A stretch of DNA of 64,000 nucleotides, taken from NCBI RefSeq assembly GCF_002813445.1, contig NZ_PHHD01000001.1, positions 620,001 through 684,000 of the forward strand, given 5' to 3'. The DNA comes from Pseudomonas tolaasii NCPPB 2192. Lineage in GTDB: Bacteria; Pseudomonadota; Gammaproteobacteria; Pseudomonadales; Pseudomonadaceae. A model generated the notes under the pieces. The model had not been told where the DNA came from, searched no databases, and saw only the letters and a list, made by a program, of their open reading frames with translations. The position numbers were made by a program, and so were the translations under genes. This document shows, one piece after another, positions 51,761 to 59,184 of this stretch; positions within the stretch are counted from its first letter, which is position 1; each line of letters begins with the position of its first letter.

Positions 51761-52087
51761 TTACTTCTCAGGCATCGGCATCGGAAACGGCATCACATTG
51801 CTGGTGCCACGCGCCTCGCTGATTTTCGGCGTGCCCAGGCGCTCCACTTCATCGATGCGCACAATCGAATGCATCGGCACAAAGCTGCGCACCACGCCTT
51901 CGAACTGCGCCTTGAGCTTTTCTTCGCCCGGGTCGACGACCAACTGGGTGCGCTCGCCAAAGACGAACTCTTCCACTTCCAGAAAGCCCCACAGATCACT
52001 TTGATAGATCTGCTTGGCGTACATTTCGAACACCTGGCCCTGGTTGAGGAAAATCACCTTGTAGATTGGAGCTTCACGTTTGGTCAT
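51761..52087 (-). CDS. DUF1820 family protein
   Basis: A 108-residue protein from ATG 52087. The core YKVIFLNQGQVFEMYAKQIY, then QSDLWGFLEVEEFVFGER and VVRSFVPMHSIVRIDEVERL are the DUF1820 pattern, a small beta-rich family with no known role. The Met/Pro tail (MPFPMPMPEK) is variable. It is divergent from miaB with a 131-base gap and convergent with the Sel1 gene. Confidence 0.87.
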   Translation of the reverse strand: MTKREAPIYKVIFLNQGQVFEMYAKQIYQSDLWGFLEVEEFVFGERTQLVVDPGEEKLKAQFEGVVRSFVPMHSIVRIDEVERLGTPKISEARGTSNVMPFPMPMPEK

Positions 52088-52218
52088 GGTGGGCGAATAA
52101 CACATCGGGGATATAAAAGAGGGCGCGAACTATAGCATGGCACCCGATGCACAACGCTAGGAACCAATGGGCATGCCCCCTATAATGCGCGGTTCTTTAC
52201 CACCAGTTGACGATTCCC

Positions 52219-53547
52219 ATGGCCAAGAAGCTCTATATCGAAACCCACGGTTGCCAGATGAACGAGTACGACAGCTCGCGCATGGTCGACTTGCTGGGCG
52301 AACACCAGGCCCTGGAAGTCACCGCCCGCGCCGAAGATGCCGACGTTATCCTGCTCAATACCTGCTCGATCCGCGAACGGGCCCAGGACCGTGTGTACTC
52401 CCAGCTGGGCCGCTGGCGGGAATTGAAACTGGCCAACCCGGAGATGGTGATCGCCGTCGGCGGTTGCGTGGCCAGCCAGGAAGGCGCCGCGATCCGCGAC
52501 CGTGCGCCCTACGTTGACGTGGTGTTCGGCCCGCAGACCCTGCACCGCCTGCCGGAAATGATCGACGCTGCACGCGTTACCAAGCTGCCGCAGGTGGACG
52601 TGTCGTTCCCGGAAATCGAAAAATTCGACCACTTGCCCGAGCCGCGTATCGATGGGCCGAGCGCTTATGTGTCGGTGATGGAAGGCTGCAGCAAGTACTG
52701 CACCTTCTGCGTGGTGCCTTACACACGCGGTGAAGAAGTCAGCCGGCCGTTTGACGATGTGCTGTCGGAAATCATCCACCTGGCTGAAAACGGCGTGCGC
52801 GAAGTTACCCTGCTGGGCCAGAACGTCAACGGCTATCGCGGCCAGACCGAAGACGGCCGCCTCGCCGACCTGGCGGAGCTGATCCGCGTGGTCGCCGCCG
52901 TGGATGGCATCGAGCGCATTCGCTACACCACCTCGCACCCGCTGGAGTTCTCCGACAGCCTGATCCAGGCCCACGCCGAAGTGCCGGAGCTGGTCAAACA
53001 CCTGCATTTGCCGGTGCAATCAGGCTCGGACCGCATTCTGGCGGCGATGAAGCGCAACCACACCGCCCTGGAATACAAATCCAAACTGCGCAAATTGCGC
53101 GCAGCGGTGCCGGGTATCTGCATCAGCTCGGACTTTATCGTCGGTTTCCCCGGCGAAACCGAGAAAGATTTCGAGCAGACCATGAAGCTGATCGAGGACG
53201 TCGGTTTCGACTTCTCCTATTCCTTCGTCTACAGCCAGCGCCCAGGCACGCCTGCCGCTGATCTCGCGGACGAAACCCCGGAAGCACTTAAAAAAGAGCG
53301 TCTGAACGCGTTGCAACACCGCCTGAACCAGCAAGGCTTCGAGATCAGCCGACAAATGGTCGGCTCGATCCAGCGCATTCTGGTCACCGACTATTCGAAA
53401 AAGGACCCGGGCGAGCTGCAAGGCCGTACCGAGAACAACCGAATCGTCAACTTCCGCTGCGACAATCCCACCCTGATCGGCCAGTTTGCCGATGTGCACA
53501 TCGATGCGGCGCAACCGCACTCGCTGCGCGGGTCGCTGGTTAACTGA
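52219..53547 (+). CDS. miaB: tRNA-2-methylthio-N6-dimethylallyladenosine synthase
   Basis: A 442-residue radical-SAM methylthiotransferase that completes ms2i6A37 in tRNA. The N-terminal UPF0004 domain binds one [4Fe-4S] cluster through Cys12, Cys49 and Cys83. The radical-SAM cluster is Cys157, Cys161 and Cys164 in CSKYCTFC. A C-terminal TRAM domain (about 375-440) follows. E. coli MiaB is 474 residues. ATG 52219 is the family start. It leads into phoH across a repeat element. Confidence 0.96.
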   Translation: MAKKLYIETHGCQMNEYDSSRMVDLLGEHQALEVTARAEDADVILLNTCSIRERAQDRVYSQLGRWRELKLANPEMVIAVGGCVASQEGAAIRDRAPYVDVVFGPQTLHRLPEMIDAARVTKLPQVDVSFPEIEKFDHLPEPRIDGPSAYVSVMEGCSKYCTFCVVPYTRGEEVSRPFDDVLSEIIHLAENGVREVTLLGQNVNGYRGQTEDGRLADLAELIRVVAAVDGIERIRYTTSHPLEFSDSLIQAHAEVPELVKHLHLPVQSGSDRILAAMKRNHTALEYKSKLRKLRAAVPGICISSDFIVGFPGETEKDFEQTMKLIEDVGFDFSYSFVYSQRPGTPAADLADETPEALKKERLNALQHRLNQQGFEISRQMVGSIQRILVTDYSKKDPGELQGRTENNRIVNFRCDNPTLIGQFADVHIDAAQPHSLRGSLVN

Positions 53548-53573
53548 TCAGATTGCCTGGATGAAGACCAAAC

Positions 53574-53662
53574 TGTGGGAGCTGGCTTGCCTGCGATAGC
53601 GGTGGGTCAGTTAGCTCAACTGGCACTGATACACCGCTATCGCAGGCAAGCCAGCTCCCACA
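53574..53662. repeat. Paired REP-like repeat (family A, head-to-head arms)
   Basis: Standard arms, each extended to CGATAGCGGTG, lie in the gap between miaB and phoH, which are otherwise often closely linked. The hairpin may reduce transcription from miaB into phoH. Confidence 0.88.
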
Positions 53663-53768
53663 GTGGATCTTCGTGGTTCTTGAGAGCCTATATAAGTGCT
53701 TTCGCACACACGCCTCTGGCGTTATCCTCTCTTTCACCTCAACAGCCAAAGGGCGGCTAAAAGCGACC

Positions 53769-54773
53769 TTGAACGCACCCATCGCAGAACCCCATCGTTT
53801 TATCCTCGAGCCGTTTGAGGCTCGCCGTTTCGCCAACCTGTGCGGACAGTTCGACGAGCACCTGCGCCTGATCGAACAACGCCTGGGCATCGAGATCCGC
53901 AACCGCGGCAATCAGTTCGAGCTCATCGGTGAAACCCAGCCCACAAAATCGGCAGAAAACCTGCTGCGCCGTCTCTACCGCGAAACCAAGGGTAGTGAGC
54001 TGTCGCCGGAAATCGTGCACCTGTACTTGCAGGAATCGGCTGTGGAAGACCTGGCCAACAACCCTGTCGCCGAAGCCAGCGTGGCCCTGCGTACCAAAAA
54101 AGGCATGATTCGCCCAAAGGGCTTGAATCAGCAGAAGTACGTCAAGGCAATCCTCGGTAACGATATCAATTTCGGCATCGGCCCCGCCGGTACCGGCAAG
54201 ACCTACCTGGCCGTGGCCTGTGCAGTGGATGCCCTTGAGCGCGAGCAAGTGCGCCGCATCCTGCTGGTGCGTCCGGCGGTCGAAGCGGGTGAAAAACTCG
54301 GCTTCCTGCCGGGCGATCTGGCCCAGAAGATCGACCCCTACCTGCGCCCGCTCTACGACGCGCTGTACGAAATGCTTGGCTTTGAATACGTGGCCAAGCT
54401 GATCGAGCGCCAGGTGATCGAGATCGCCCCGCTGGCCTACATGCGCGGTCGCACCTTGAGCAACAGCTTCATCATCCTCGACGAGAGCCAGAACACCACG
54501 GTCGAGCAGATGAAAATGTTCCTGACCCGCATCGGGTTTGGCTCCACGGCCATCATCACCGGCGACATTACCCAGGTTGACTTGCCCCGGGGCACCAAGT
54601 CGGGTCTGGGCCATGTGATTGAAGTGCTCAAGGACGTGCCGGGCATCAGTTTCACGCACTTCTCGCCCAAAGACGTGGTCCGCCACCCGCTGGTGCAGCG
54701 CATTGTCGAGGCCTACGAGCGCTTCGAACACCGCGACGACGCACCGGCCAAGGACGTTCGCCACGATGCTTGA
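53769..54773 (+). CDS. ybeZ: PhoH-family ATPase (YbeZ)
   Basis: A 334-residue ATPase. Residues about 1-120 are the N-terminal KH-like part (EPHRFILEPFEARRFANLCG). The Walker A is FGIGPAGTGKTYLAVACAVD, Walker B is NSFIILDESQNTTVEQMKMF, followed by RIGFGSTAIITGDITQVDLP. No ATG exists at the conserved N-terminus: TTG 53769, giving MNAPIAEPHR, is preferred over farther starts that add repeat-adjacent sequence. YbeZ works with YbeY in ribosome maturation and quality control. Its 3' end overlaps ybeY by 8 bases. Confidence 0.93.
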   Translation: MNAPIAEPHRFILEPFEARRFANLCGQFDEHLRLIEQRLGIEIRNRGNQFELIGETQPTKSAENLLRRLYRETKGSELSPEIVHLYLQESAVEDLANNPVAEASVALRTKKGMIRPKGLNQQKYVKAILGNDINFGIGPAGTGKTYLAVACAVDALEREQVRRILLVRPAVEAGEKLGFLPGDLAQKIDPYLRPLYDALYEMLGFEYVAKLIERQVIEIAPLAYMRGRTLSNSFIILDESQNTTVEQMKMFLTRIGFGSTAIITGDITQVDLPRGTKSGLGHVIEVLKDVPGISFTHFSPKDVVRHPLVQRIVEAYERFEHRDDAPAKDVRHDA

Positions 54774-55224
54774 GCTTGACCTGCAGCTGGCCACCGACGC
54801 GCCCGCCCCGAGCGAAGAACAATTGCGCCAATGGTGCGCACTGGCCTTGCGCCAGCGCACCGCCGACTCGGAGCTGACCATTCGCCTGGTGGACGAGGCC
54901 GAGGGCCGTGAACTGAATCACACCTGGCGCCAAAAGGACTACGCGACCAACGTGCTGTCCTTCCCCGCCGACGTGCCGGATGAGTTACTGGATATCCCAT
55001 TGCTGGGCGACCTGGTGATCTGCGTTGCCGTGGTGGAACGCGAAGCCAGGGAACAAGGCAAGGAACTTGAGGCCCATTGGGCCCATCTAGTCATCCACGG
55101 CTGCTTGCATCTCTTGGGTTACGACCATATAGACGATGACGAAGCCGAAGAAATGGAAACACTGGAACAAACGTTGCTTGCTGAATTGGGTCATCCGGAC
55201 CCATACGCAGATGACGAAAACTGA
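54766..55224 (+). CDS. ybeY: rRNA maturation endoribonuclease YbeY
   Basis: A 152-residue metallo-RNase. The zinc site HGCLHLLGYDH supplies His111, His115 and His121. DYATNVLSFPADVPDELL and LLGDLVICVAVVEREA are the other conserved strands. YbeY matures 16S rRNA 3' ends and degrades defective ribosomes. The start ATG lies inside phoH (8-base overlap), so the pair is translationally coupled; corC follows 42 bases later. Confidence 0.96.
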   Translation: MLELDLQLATDAPAPSEEQLRQWCALALRQRTADSELTIRLVDEAEGRELNHTWRQKDYATNVLSFPADVPDELLDIPLLGDLVICVAVVEREAREQGKELEAHWAHLVIHGCLHLLGYDHIDDDEAEEMETLEQTLLAELGHPDPYADDEN

Positions 55225-55266
55225 TCAACACTTAACCGACACGACAAAGGATTCAGAGTAATCGCT

Positions 55267-56106
55267 ATGAGCGAAGACCGATCGAGCAACGGGCAGAAGT
55301 CATGGCTGGGTAAACTGACCCAGGCTTTTGCCCACGAGCCGAAAAACCGCCAGGAGCTGCTGGAGCTGCTGCGCGAGGCCCATCAGAACAAGTTGCTGGA
55401 CAGCGAAGCGCTGGCCATCGTCGAAGGCGCCATTCAGGTGGCTGACCTGCAGGTTCGGGACATCATGGTCCCGCGTTCGCAGATGATCAGCATCAAGGCG
55501 ACCCAGACCCCACGGGAATTCCTCCCGGCCGTGATCGACTCGGCGCACTCGCGCTACCCGGTGATCGGTGAAAGCCATGACGACGTCATGGGTGTCCTGC
55601 TGGCCAAGGACCTGTTGCCGCTGATCCTCAGGGAGAACGGCGACAACTTCAACATCAAGGATTTGCTGCGCCCGGCCACGTTCGTGCCTGAATCCAAGCG
55701 CCTGAATGTGCTGTTGCGCGAATTCCGCGCCAACCACAATCACATGGCCATTGTGATCGACGAATACGGCGGCGTGGCCGGTCTAGTGACCATTGAAGAC
55801 GTGCTGGAACAGATCGTCGGCGACATCGAAGACGAGCACGACGTCGAAGAAGACAGCTACATCAAGCCACTGCCGAGCGGTGACTTCCTGGTGAAGGCGC
55901 TGACGCCGATCGAGAACTTCAACGAGTTCTTCGACAGCGAATTCTCCGACGATGAATTCGACACCGTCGGCGGTTTGGTGATGAGTGCGTTCGGGCATCT
56001 GCCAAAACGTAACGAAACCACCGAGATTGGCGCGTACCGCTTCCGCATCCTGAATGCCGACAGCCGCCGTATCCATCTGATTCGCCTGACACCTATTGCC
56101 CGCTAA
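55267..56106 (+). CDS. corC: CorC/YbeX family CBS-domain protein
   Basis: A 279-residue soluble protein. It has two CBS domains at about 65-190 (DLQVRDIMVPRSQMISIKAT; VIDEYGGVAGLVTIEDVLEQ) and a CorC/HlyC transporter-associated domain at about 205-275 (TVGGLVMSAFGHLPKRNETT). It lacks the membrane DUF21 part, as in E. coli YbeX (292 residues). It was linked to Mg2+/Co2+ efflux and more recently to ribosome metabolism, which fits its position between ybeY and lnt. It is 8 bases from lnt. Confidence 0.94.
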   Translation: MSEDRSSNGQKSWLGKLTQAFAHEPKNRQELLELLREAHQNKLLDSEALAIVEGAIQVADLQVRDIMVPRSQMISIKATQTPREFLPAVIDSAHSRYPVIGESHDDVMGVLLAKDLLPLILRENGDNFNIKDLLRPATFVPESKRLNVLLREFRANHNHMAIVIDEYGGVAGLVTIEDVLEQIVGDIEDEHDVEEDSYIKPLPSGDFLVKALTPIENFNEFFDSEFSDDEFDTVGGLVMSAFGHLPKRNETTEIGAYRFRILNADSRRIHLIRLTPIAR

Positions 56107-56114
56107 GGACTGAC

Positions 56115-57638
56115 ATGCGCCGTCTCACTGCTCCCGGCTGGCCCGGTAACCTGCTGGCCGTGGTGGCCGGCGCCATCACCACCCTGGCGCTGGCGCCGTT
56201 CGACCTGTGGCCGTTTGCACTGGTGGCGGTCGGATTGTTCTATGTCGGGTTGCGGGAGTTGACGCCACGTCAGGCCCTGGGCCGTGGCTGGTGTTTCGGT
56301 TTTGGCCTGTTCGGTGCCGGCACCAGCTGGATCTACTACAGCATCCACCACTTCGGCGGCGCTTCGGTGCTGCTGGCGGGTTTCCTGATGCTGCTGTTTA
56401 CCGCTGCGATTGCCCTGTTCTTCGCCCTGCCCGCCTGGCTGTGGGCGCGCTGGCTGCGGCGCAATGAGGCGCCGCTGGCCGATGCGCTGACCTTCGCGGC
56501 GCTGTGGGTCGGCCAGGAAGCGTTTCGCGGCTGGTTCCTCACCGGCTTCCCGTGGCTGTACTCCGGCTACAGCCAGCTCGACGGCCCGCTGACCGGCCTC
56601 GCGCCATTGGGCGGAATGTGGCTGATTTCCTTTGCCCTGGCGCTGACGGCAGCGGTGCTGTGCAACCTGCCGCGCCTGTTGGCGAGCAAACGCAACGTTT
56701 TCATCGGCGCGGGCCTGGTGCTGCTGGTGGCGCCGTGGGTCGTTGGCCTGGCACTCAAGCATCACGCCTGGACTTCCCCGTCCGGCCCGCCGCTGAGCGT
56801 GGCGGCGGTGCAGGGCAACGTCGAACAAAGCATGAAGTGGGACCCGGAACAGCTCAACGCCCAGTTGGCGCTGTACCGCGACATGAGCTTTACCTCCAAG
56901 CGTGTCGACCTGCTGGTATGGCCCGAAACCGCCGTGCCGGTGCTGAAGGAATCCGTCGAGGGCTATTTGGGCATGATGGGCAAGTTCGCCGCCGACCGGC
57001 ACACCGCGCTGATCACCGGCGTGCCGATTCGCCAGGACGTGCACCACCAGAAGCGCTACTTCAACGGCATCACCGTGGTGGGTGAAGGCGAAGGCACTTA
57101 CCTCAAGCAGAAGCTGGTGCCGTTCGGCGAGTACGTGCCGCTGCAAGACATGCTGCGCGGCCTGATCGCCTTCTTCGACCTGCCCATGTCCGACTTCGCC
57201 CGCGGCCCTGCCGATCAGGCGATGCTACAGGCCAAGGGCTATCAGATAGCGCCATTCATTTGCTACGAAGTGGTTTACCCGGAGTTCGCCGCCGGCCTGT
57301 CGGCCCAGAGCGATTTGCTGCTGACGATCAGCAACGACACCTGGTTTGGCCGCTCGATCGGCCCGCTACAACACCTGCAAATGGCACAGATGCGCGCGCT
57401 GGAGGCTGGCCGCTGGATGATCCGCGCGACCAACAATGGCGTGACCGGGCTGATCAACCCGTTCGGGCAGATTACCGAGCAGATTCCGCAATTCGAGCGC
57501 GGAATTCTCTATGGTGAAGTGGTGCCGATGCACAACCTCACGCCGTACCTGCAATGGCGCTCGTGGCCGCTGATTATTGTGTGCCTGGGGTTGTTCGGCT
57601 GGGCGTTGCTGGCGGGACGAATGGCCAAGACCGTCTGA
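56115..57638 (+). CDS. lnt: Apolipoprotein N-acyltransferase
   Basis: A 507-residue inner-membrane enzyme adding the third acyl chain to lipoproteins. About six to seven helices flank a periplasmic nitrilase-type domain with the catalytic triad Glu271 (VWPETAVP), Lys333 (QKLVPFGEY) and Cys383 (FICYEVVYP). ATISNDTWFGRS-type loop ISNDTWFGRSIGPLQHLQMA is also typical. E. coli Lnt is 512 residues. It is the last gene of the phoH-ybeY-corC-lnt run and is followed by a repeat hairpin. Confidence 0.96.
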   Translation: MRRLTAPGWPGNLLAVVAGAITTLALAPFDLWPFALVAVGLFYVGLRELTPRQALGRGWCFGFGLFGAGTSWIYYSIHHFGGASVLLAGFLMLLFTAAIALFFALPAWLWARWLRRNEAPLADALTFAALWVGQEAFRGWFLTGFPWLYSGYSQLDGPLTGLAPLGGMWLISFALALTAAVLCNLPRLLASKRNVFIGAGLVLLVAPWVVGLALKHHAWTSPSGPPLSVAAVQGNVEQSMKWDPEQLNAQLALYRDMSFTSKRVDLLVWPETAVPVLKESVEGYLGMMGKFAADRHTALITGVPIRQDVHHQKRYFNGITVVGEGEGTYLKQKLVPFGEYVPLQDMLRGLIAFFDLPMSDFARGPADQAMLQAKGYQIAPFICYEVVYPEFAAGLSAQSDLLLTISNDTWFGRSIGPLQHLQMAQMRALEAGRWMIRATNNGVTGLINPFGQITEQIPQFERGILYGEVVPMHNLTPYLQWRSWPLIIVCLGLFGWALLAGRMAKTV

Positions 57639-57657
57639 CCGCCAACCACAAAACCCA

Positions 57658-57724
57658 TGTGGGAACTGGCTTGTCGGGTCGCCGCATCGCTGCGATGCGG
57701 CGGCCCGACAAGCCAGCTCCCACA
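57658..57724. repeat. Paired REP-like repeat (family A, long-stem variant)
   Basis: The outer arms TGTGGGAACTGGCTTGTCGG and their inverse surround a GTCGCCGCATC/GATGCGGCGGC inner stem, so the whole element folds into one almost continuous hairpin. It lies between the convergent lnt and ydcF-like genes. Confidence 0.85.
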
Positions 57725-57745
57725 TTTGACCTTCAGTGCTACGAC

Positions 57746-58507
57746 TTACCGGTAAAACATTCGATACCCCACTTGCCCCACCGCCTCGTTGATCAACTGC
57801 CCACTGCGCCACACCGACGCAAATTCGGGCAGCCAGCCGCCCAAGGGCCGGGCATTGTCCACCCCCAAAAAGCCCACCGGCCCCGGGACCACGGTGAAAC
57901 CGGCTTTTTCAAAACTCCATTTCGCACGCGACATATGCCAGGCCTGGGTCACCACCACCACGCGTTTGATGCCTTGAGGCAACAGAATCCCGGCGCTCAT
58001 CTGTGCATTTTCCCAAGTGGTGCGGCTACGCTCCTCTTTCCAGCGCACGGTGACGCCGAAGTCATCGAGCATCGACACCGCCATCAACTCCGCCTCGCTC
58101 GGCGGCGTGCCGTAATGCAGGCCGCCGCTGGTCAATACCGGCAACCCGGACGCCTTCGCCAGTCGCGCGGCGTAACGCTGGCGCTCGAGCCCGACGCCAG
58201 TGGGCTGATCCGTGCCCCACGCCGGGTCACCGCGTTCACGCCCGGAGCCCAGCACCACAATCGCATCGGCCCGCTGCGCCAAAGTCGCCCATTCTTCACG
58301 GGCCAAGGGCGGCTCGGTCTCCAGCGCACGCGCGCCCCATTGCACCGCTACCGGCAGGCTGATCAGCCACATTCCGCCCAATCCCACGGCAAAACACAGC
58401 CCGGCCAGGCGCGGACGACTTCTGCGAAGCCACCAGGCAAGCGCGAGCAACAGCAGAAAAATGCCAGGCGGCAAGAGCAATTGTTTAATCAAATAACGAA
58501 AAGGCAT
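57746..58507 (-). CDS. YdcF/ElyC-type DUF218 protein
   Basis: A 253-residue protein from ATG 58507. Two N-terminal hydrophobic helices (LIKQLLLPPGIFLLLLALAW and LAGLCFAVGLGGMWLISLPV) precede a DUF218 domain (DAIVVLGSGRERGDPAWG; LPVLTSGGLHYGTPPSEAEL; RTTWENAQMSAGIL; VVVVTQAWHMSRAKWSFEKA). The ElyC branch with two helices supports peptidoglycan/envelope polymer assembly in E. coli; family function is otherwise vague. Its ribosome site (GGAG) lies inside a perfect hairpin immediately upstream. Confidence 0.87.
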   Translation of the reverse strand: MPFRYLIKQLLLPPGIFLLLLALAWWLRRSRPRLAGLCFAVGLGGMWLISLPVAVQWGARALETEPPLAREEWATLAQRADAIVVLGSGRERGDPAWGTDQPTGVGLERQRYAARLAKASGLPVLTSGGLHYGTPPSEAELMAVSMLDDFGVTVRWKEERSRTTWENAQMSAGILLPQGIKRVVVVTQAWHMSRAKWSFEKAGFTVVPGPVGFLGVDNARPLGGWLPEFASVWRSGQLINEAVGQVGYRMFYR

Positions 58508-58529
58508 CGGGCATCTCCAAAGATGCCCG
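58508..58529 (-). promoter_or_regulatory. Hairpin enclosing the ydcF-like ribosome site
   Basis: CGGGCATCT and AGATGCCCG pair perfectly around a four-base loop, ending one base before the ATG. On the minus strand the loop and 3' arm contain GGAG, the only good ribosome site. The hairpin could end transcription of the gene upstream and also limit translation of this one. Confidence 0.5.
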
Positions 58530-58604
58530 AAGCCTAGATGCAACGCGGTTTAGCGACAATCCTTACCGCCACCTTTCAAGAAGGCCAACGGATAACGCTG
58601 TGCT

Positions 58605-58922
58605 TCACTTGCACCGTACGGCCCGAAACCTTTCGGGGCCGCGACCGGCAGATACATCCTTCAGCCAAACAACCTTGGCCGAACGCAAGGGCTCCCGGGC
58701 AGGCGGGGAAGCCTGCCCATGAGAGGCGCGGTGGTCATTCAATTCCAGGTAGCGCTTGATCAATTCAAGCTCGGCCTGGCTCAAGCCTCGCAACTCCAGC
58801 TCCAGAGGCCGTTCATCTCGCAATCGGCCTGCGGTTCTTGCGGCATCCAGTGCCCGACCCAAACGGTCGATCAGTCCTTCATACAACTGCGGTTTCGTTA
58901 AAGTTCGCTGCGATTCAACCAT
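58605..58922 (-). CDS. Unrecognised 105-residue protein divergent from leuS
   Basis: The product starts MVESQRTLTKPQLYEGLIDR and is mainly helical to about residue 65 (LSQAELELIKRYLELNDHRA), then a Pro/Ala linker and a basic tail ending FRAVRCK with the single Cys. In E. coli ybeL (a zinc-ribbon protein) lies divergent from leuS. The helical part is loosely similar to it, but the paired-cysteine zinc ribbon is missing. It may be a shortened relative or a different lineage-specific gene. It shares a 262-base divergent region with leuS. Confidence 0.65.
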   Translation of the reverse strand: MVESQRTLTKPQLYEGLIDRLGRALDAARTAGRLRDERPLELELRGLSQAELELIKRYLELNDHRASHGQASPPAREPLRSAKVVWLKDVSAGRGPERFRAVRCK

Positions 58923-59184
58923 CCCCTCACCTCATTGAAGATAAGACTCACTCCCCAATAAACAGCGTAGCCCCCGTGGCTGCACCTGCCTGGTGCCGCG
59001 ACAGACGGCCTCGCCCGCGCAATCAGGGTTTCCCTCGATAGAGTGGGGTCATGTATGCTACGGCGCTTCCTGTAACTCCACTTCCCGCAGGGTTTGGGCA
59101 CGGACGCGCCGCTTTTTGGTGTCGATCAACCTGAATGTTGCACCGAAGAGGATTAGGCCACCCCTATTCAGTTCAAAAGTAGCC

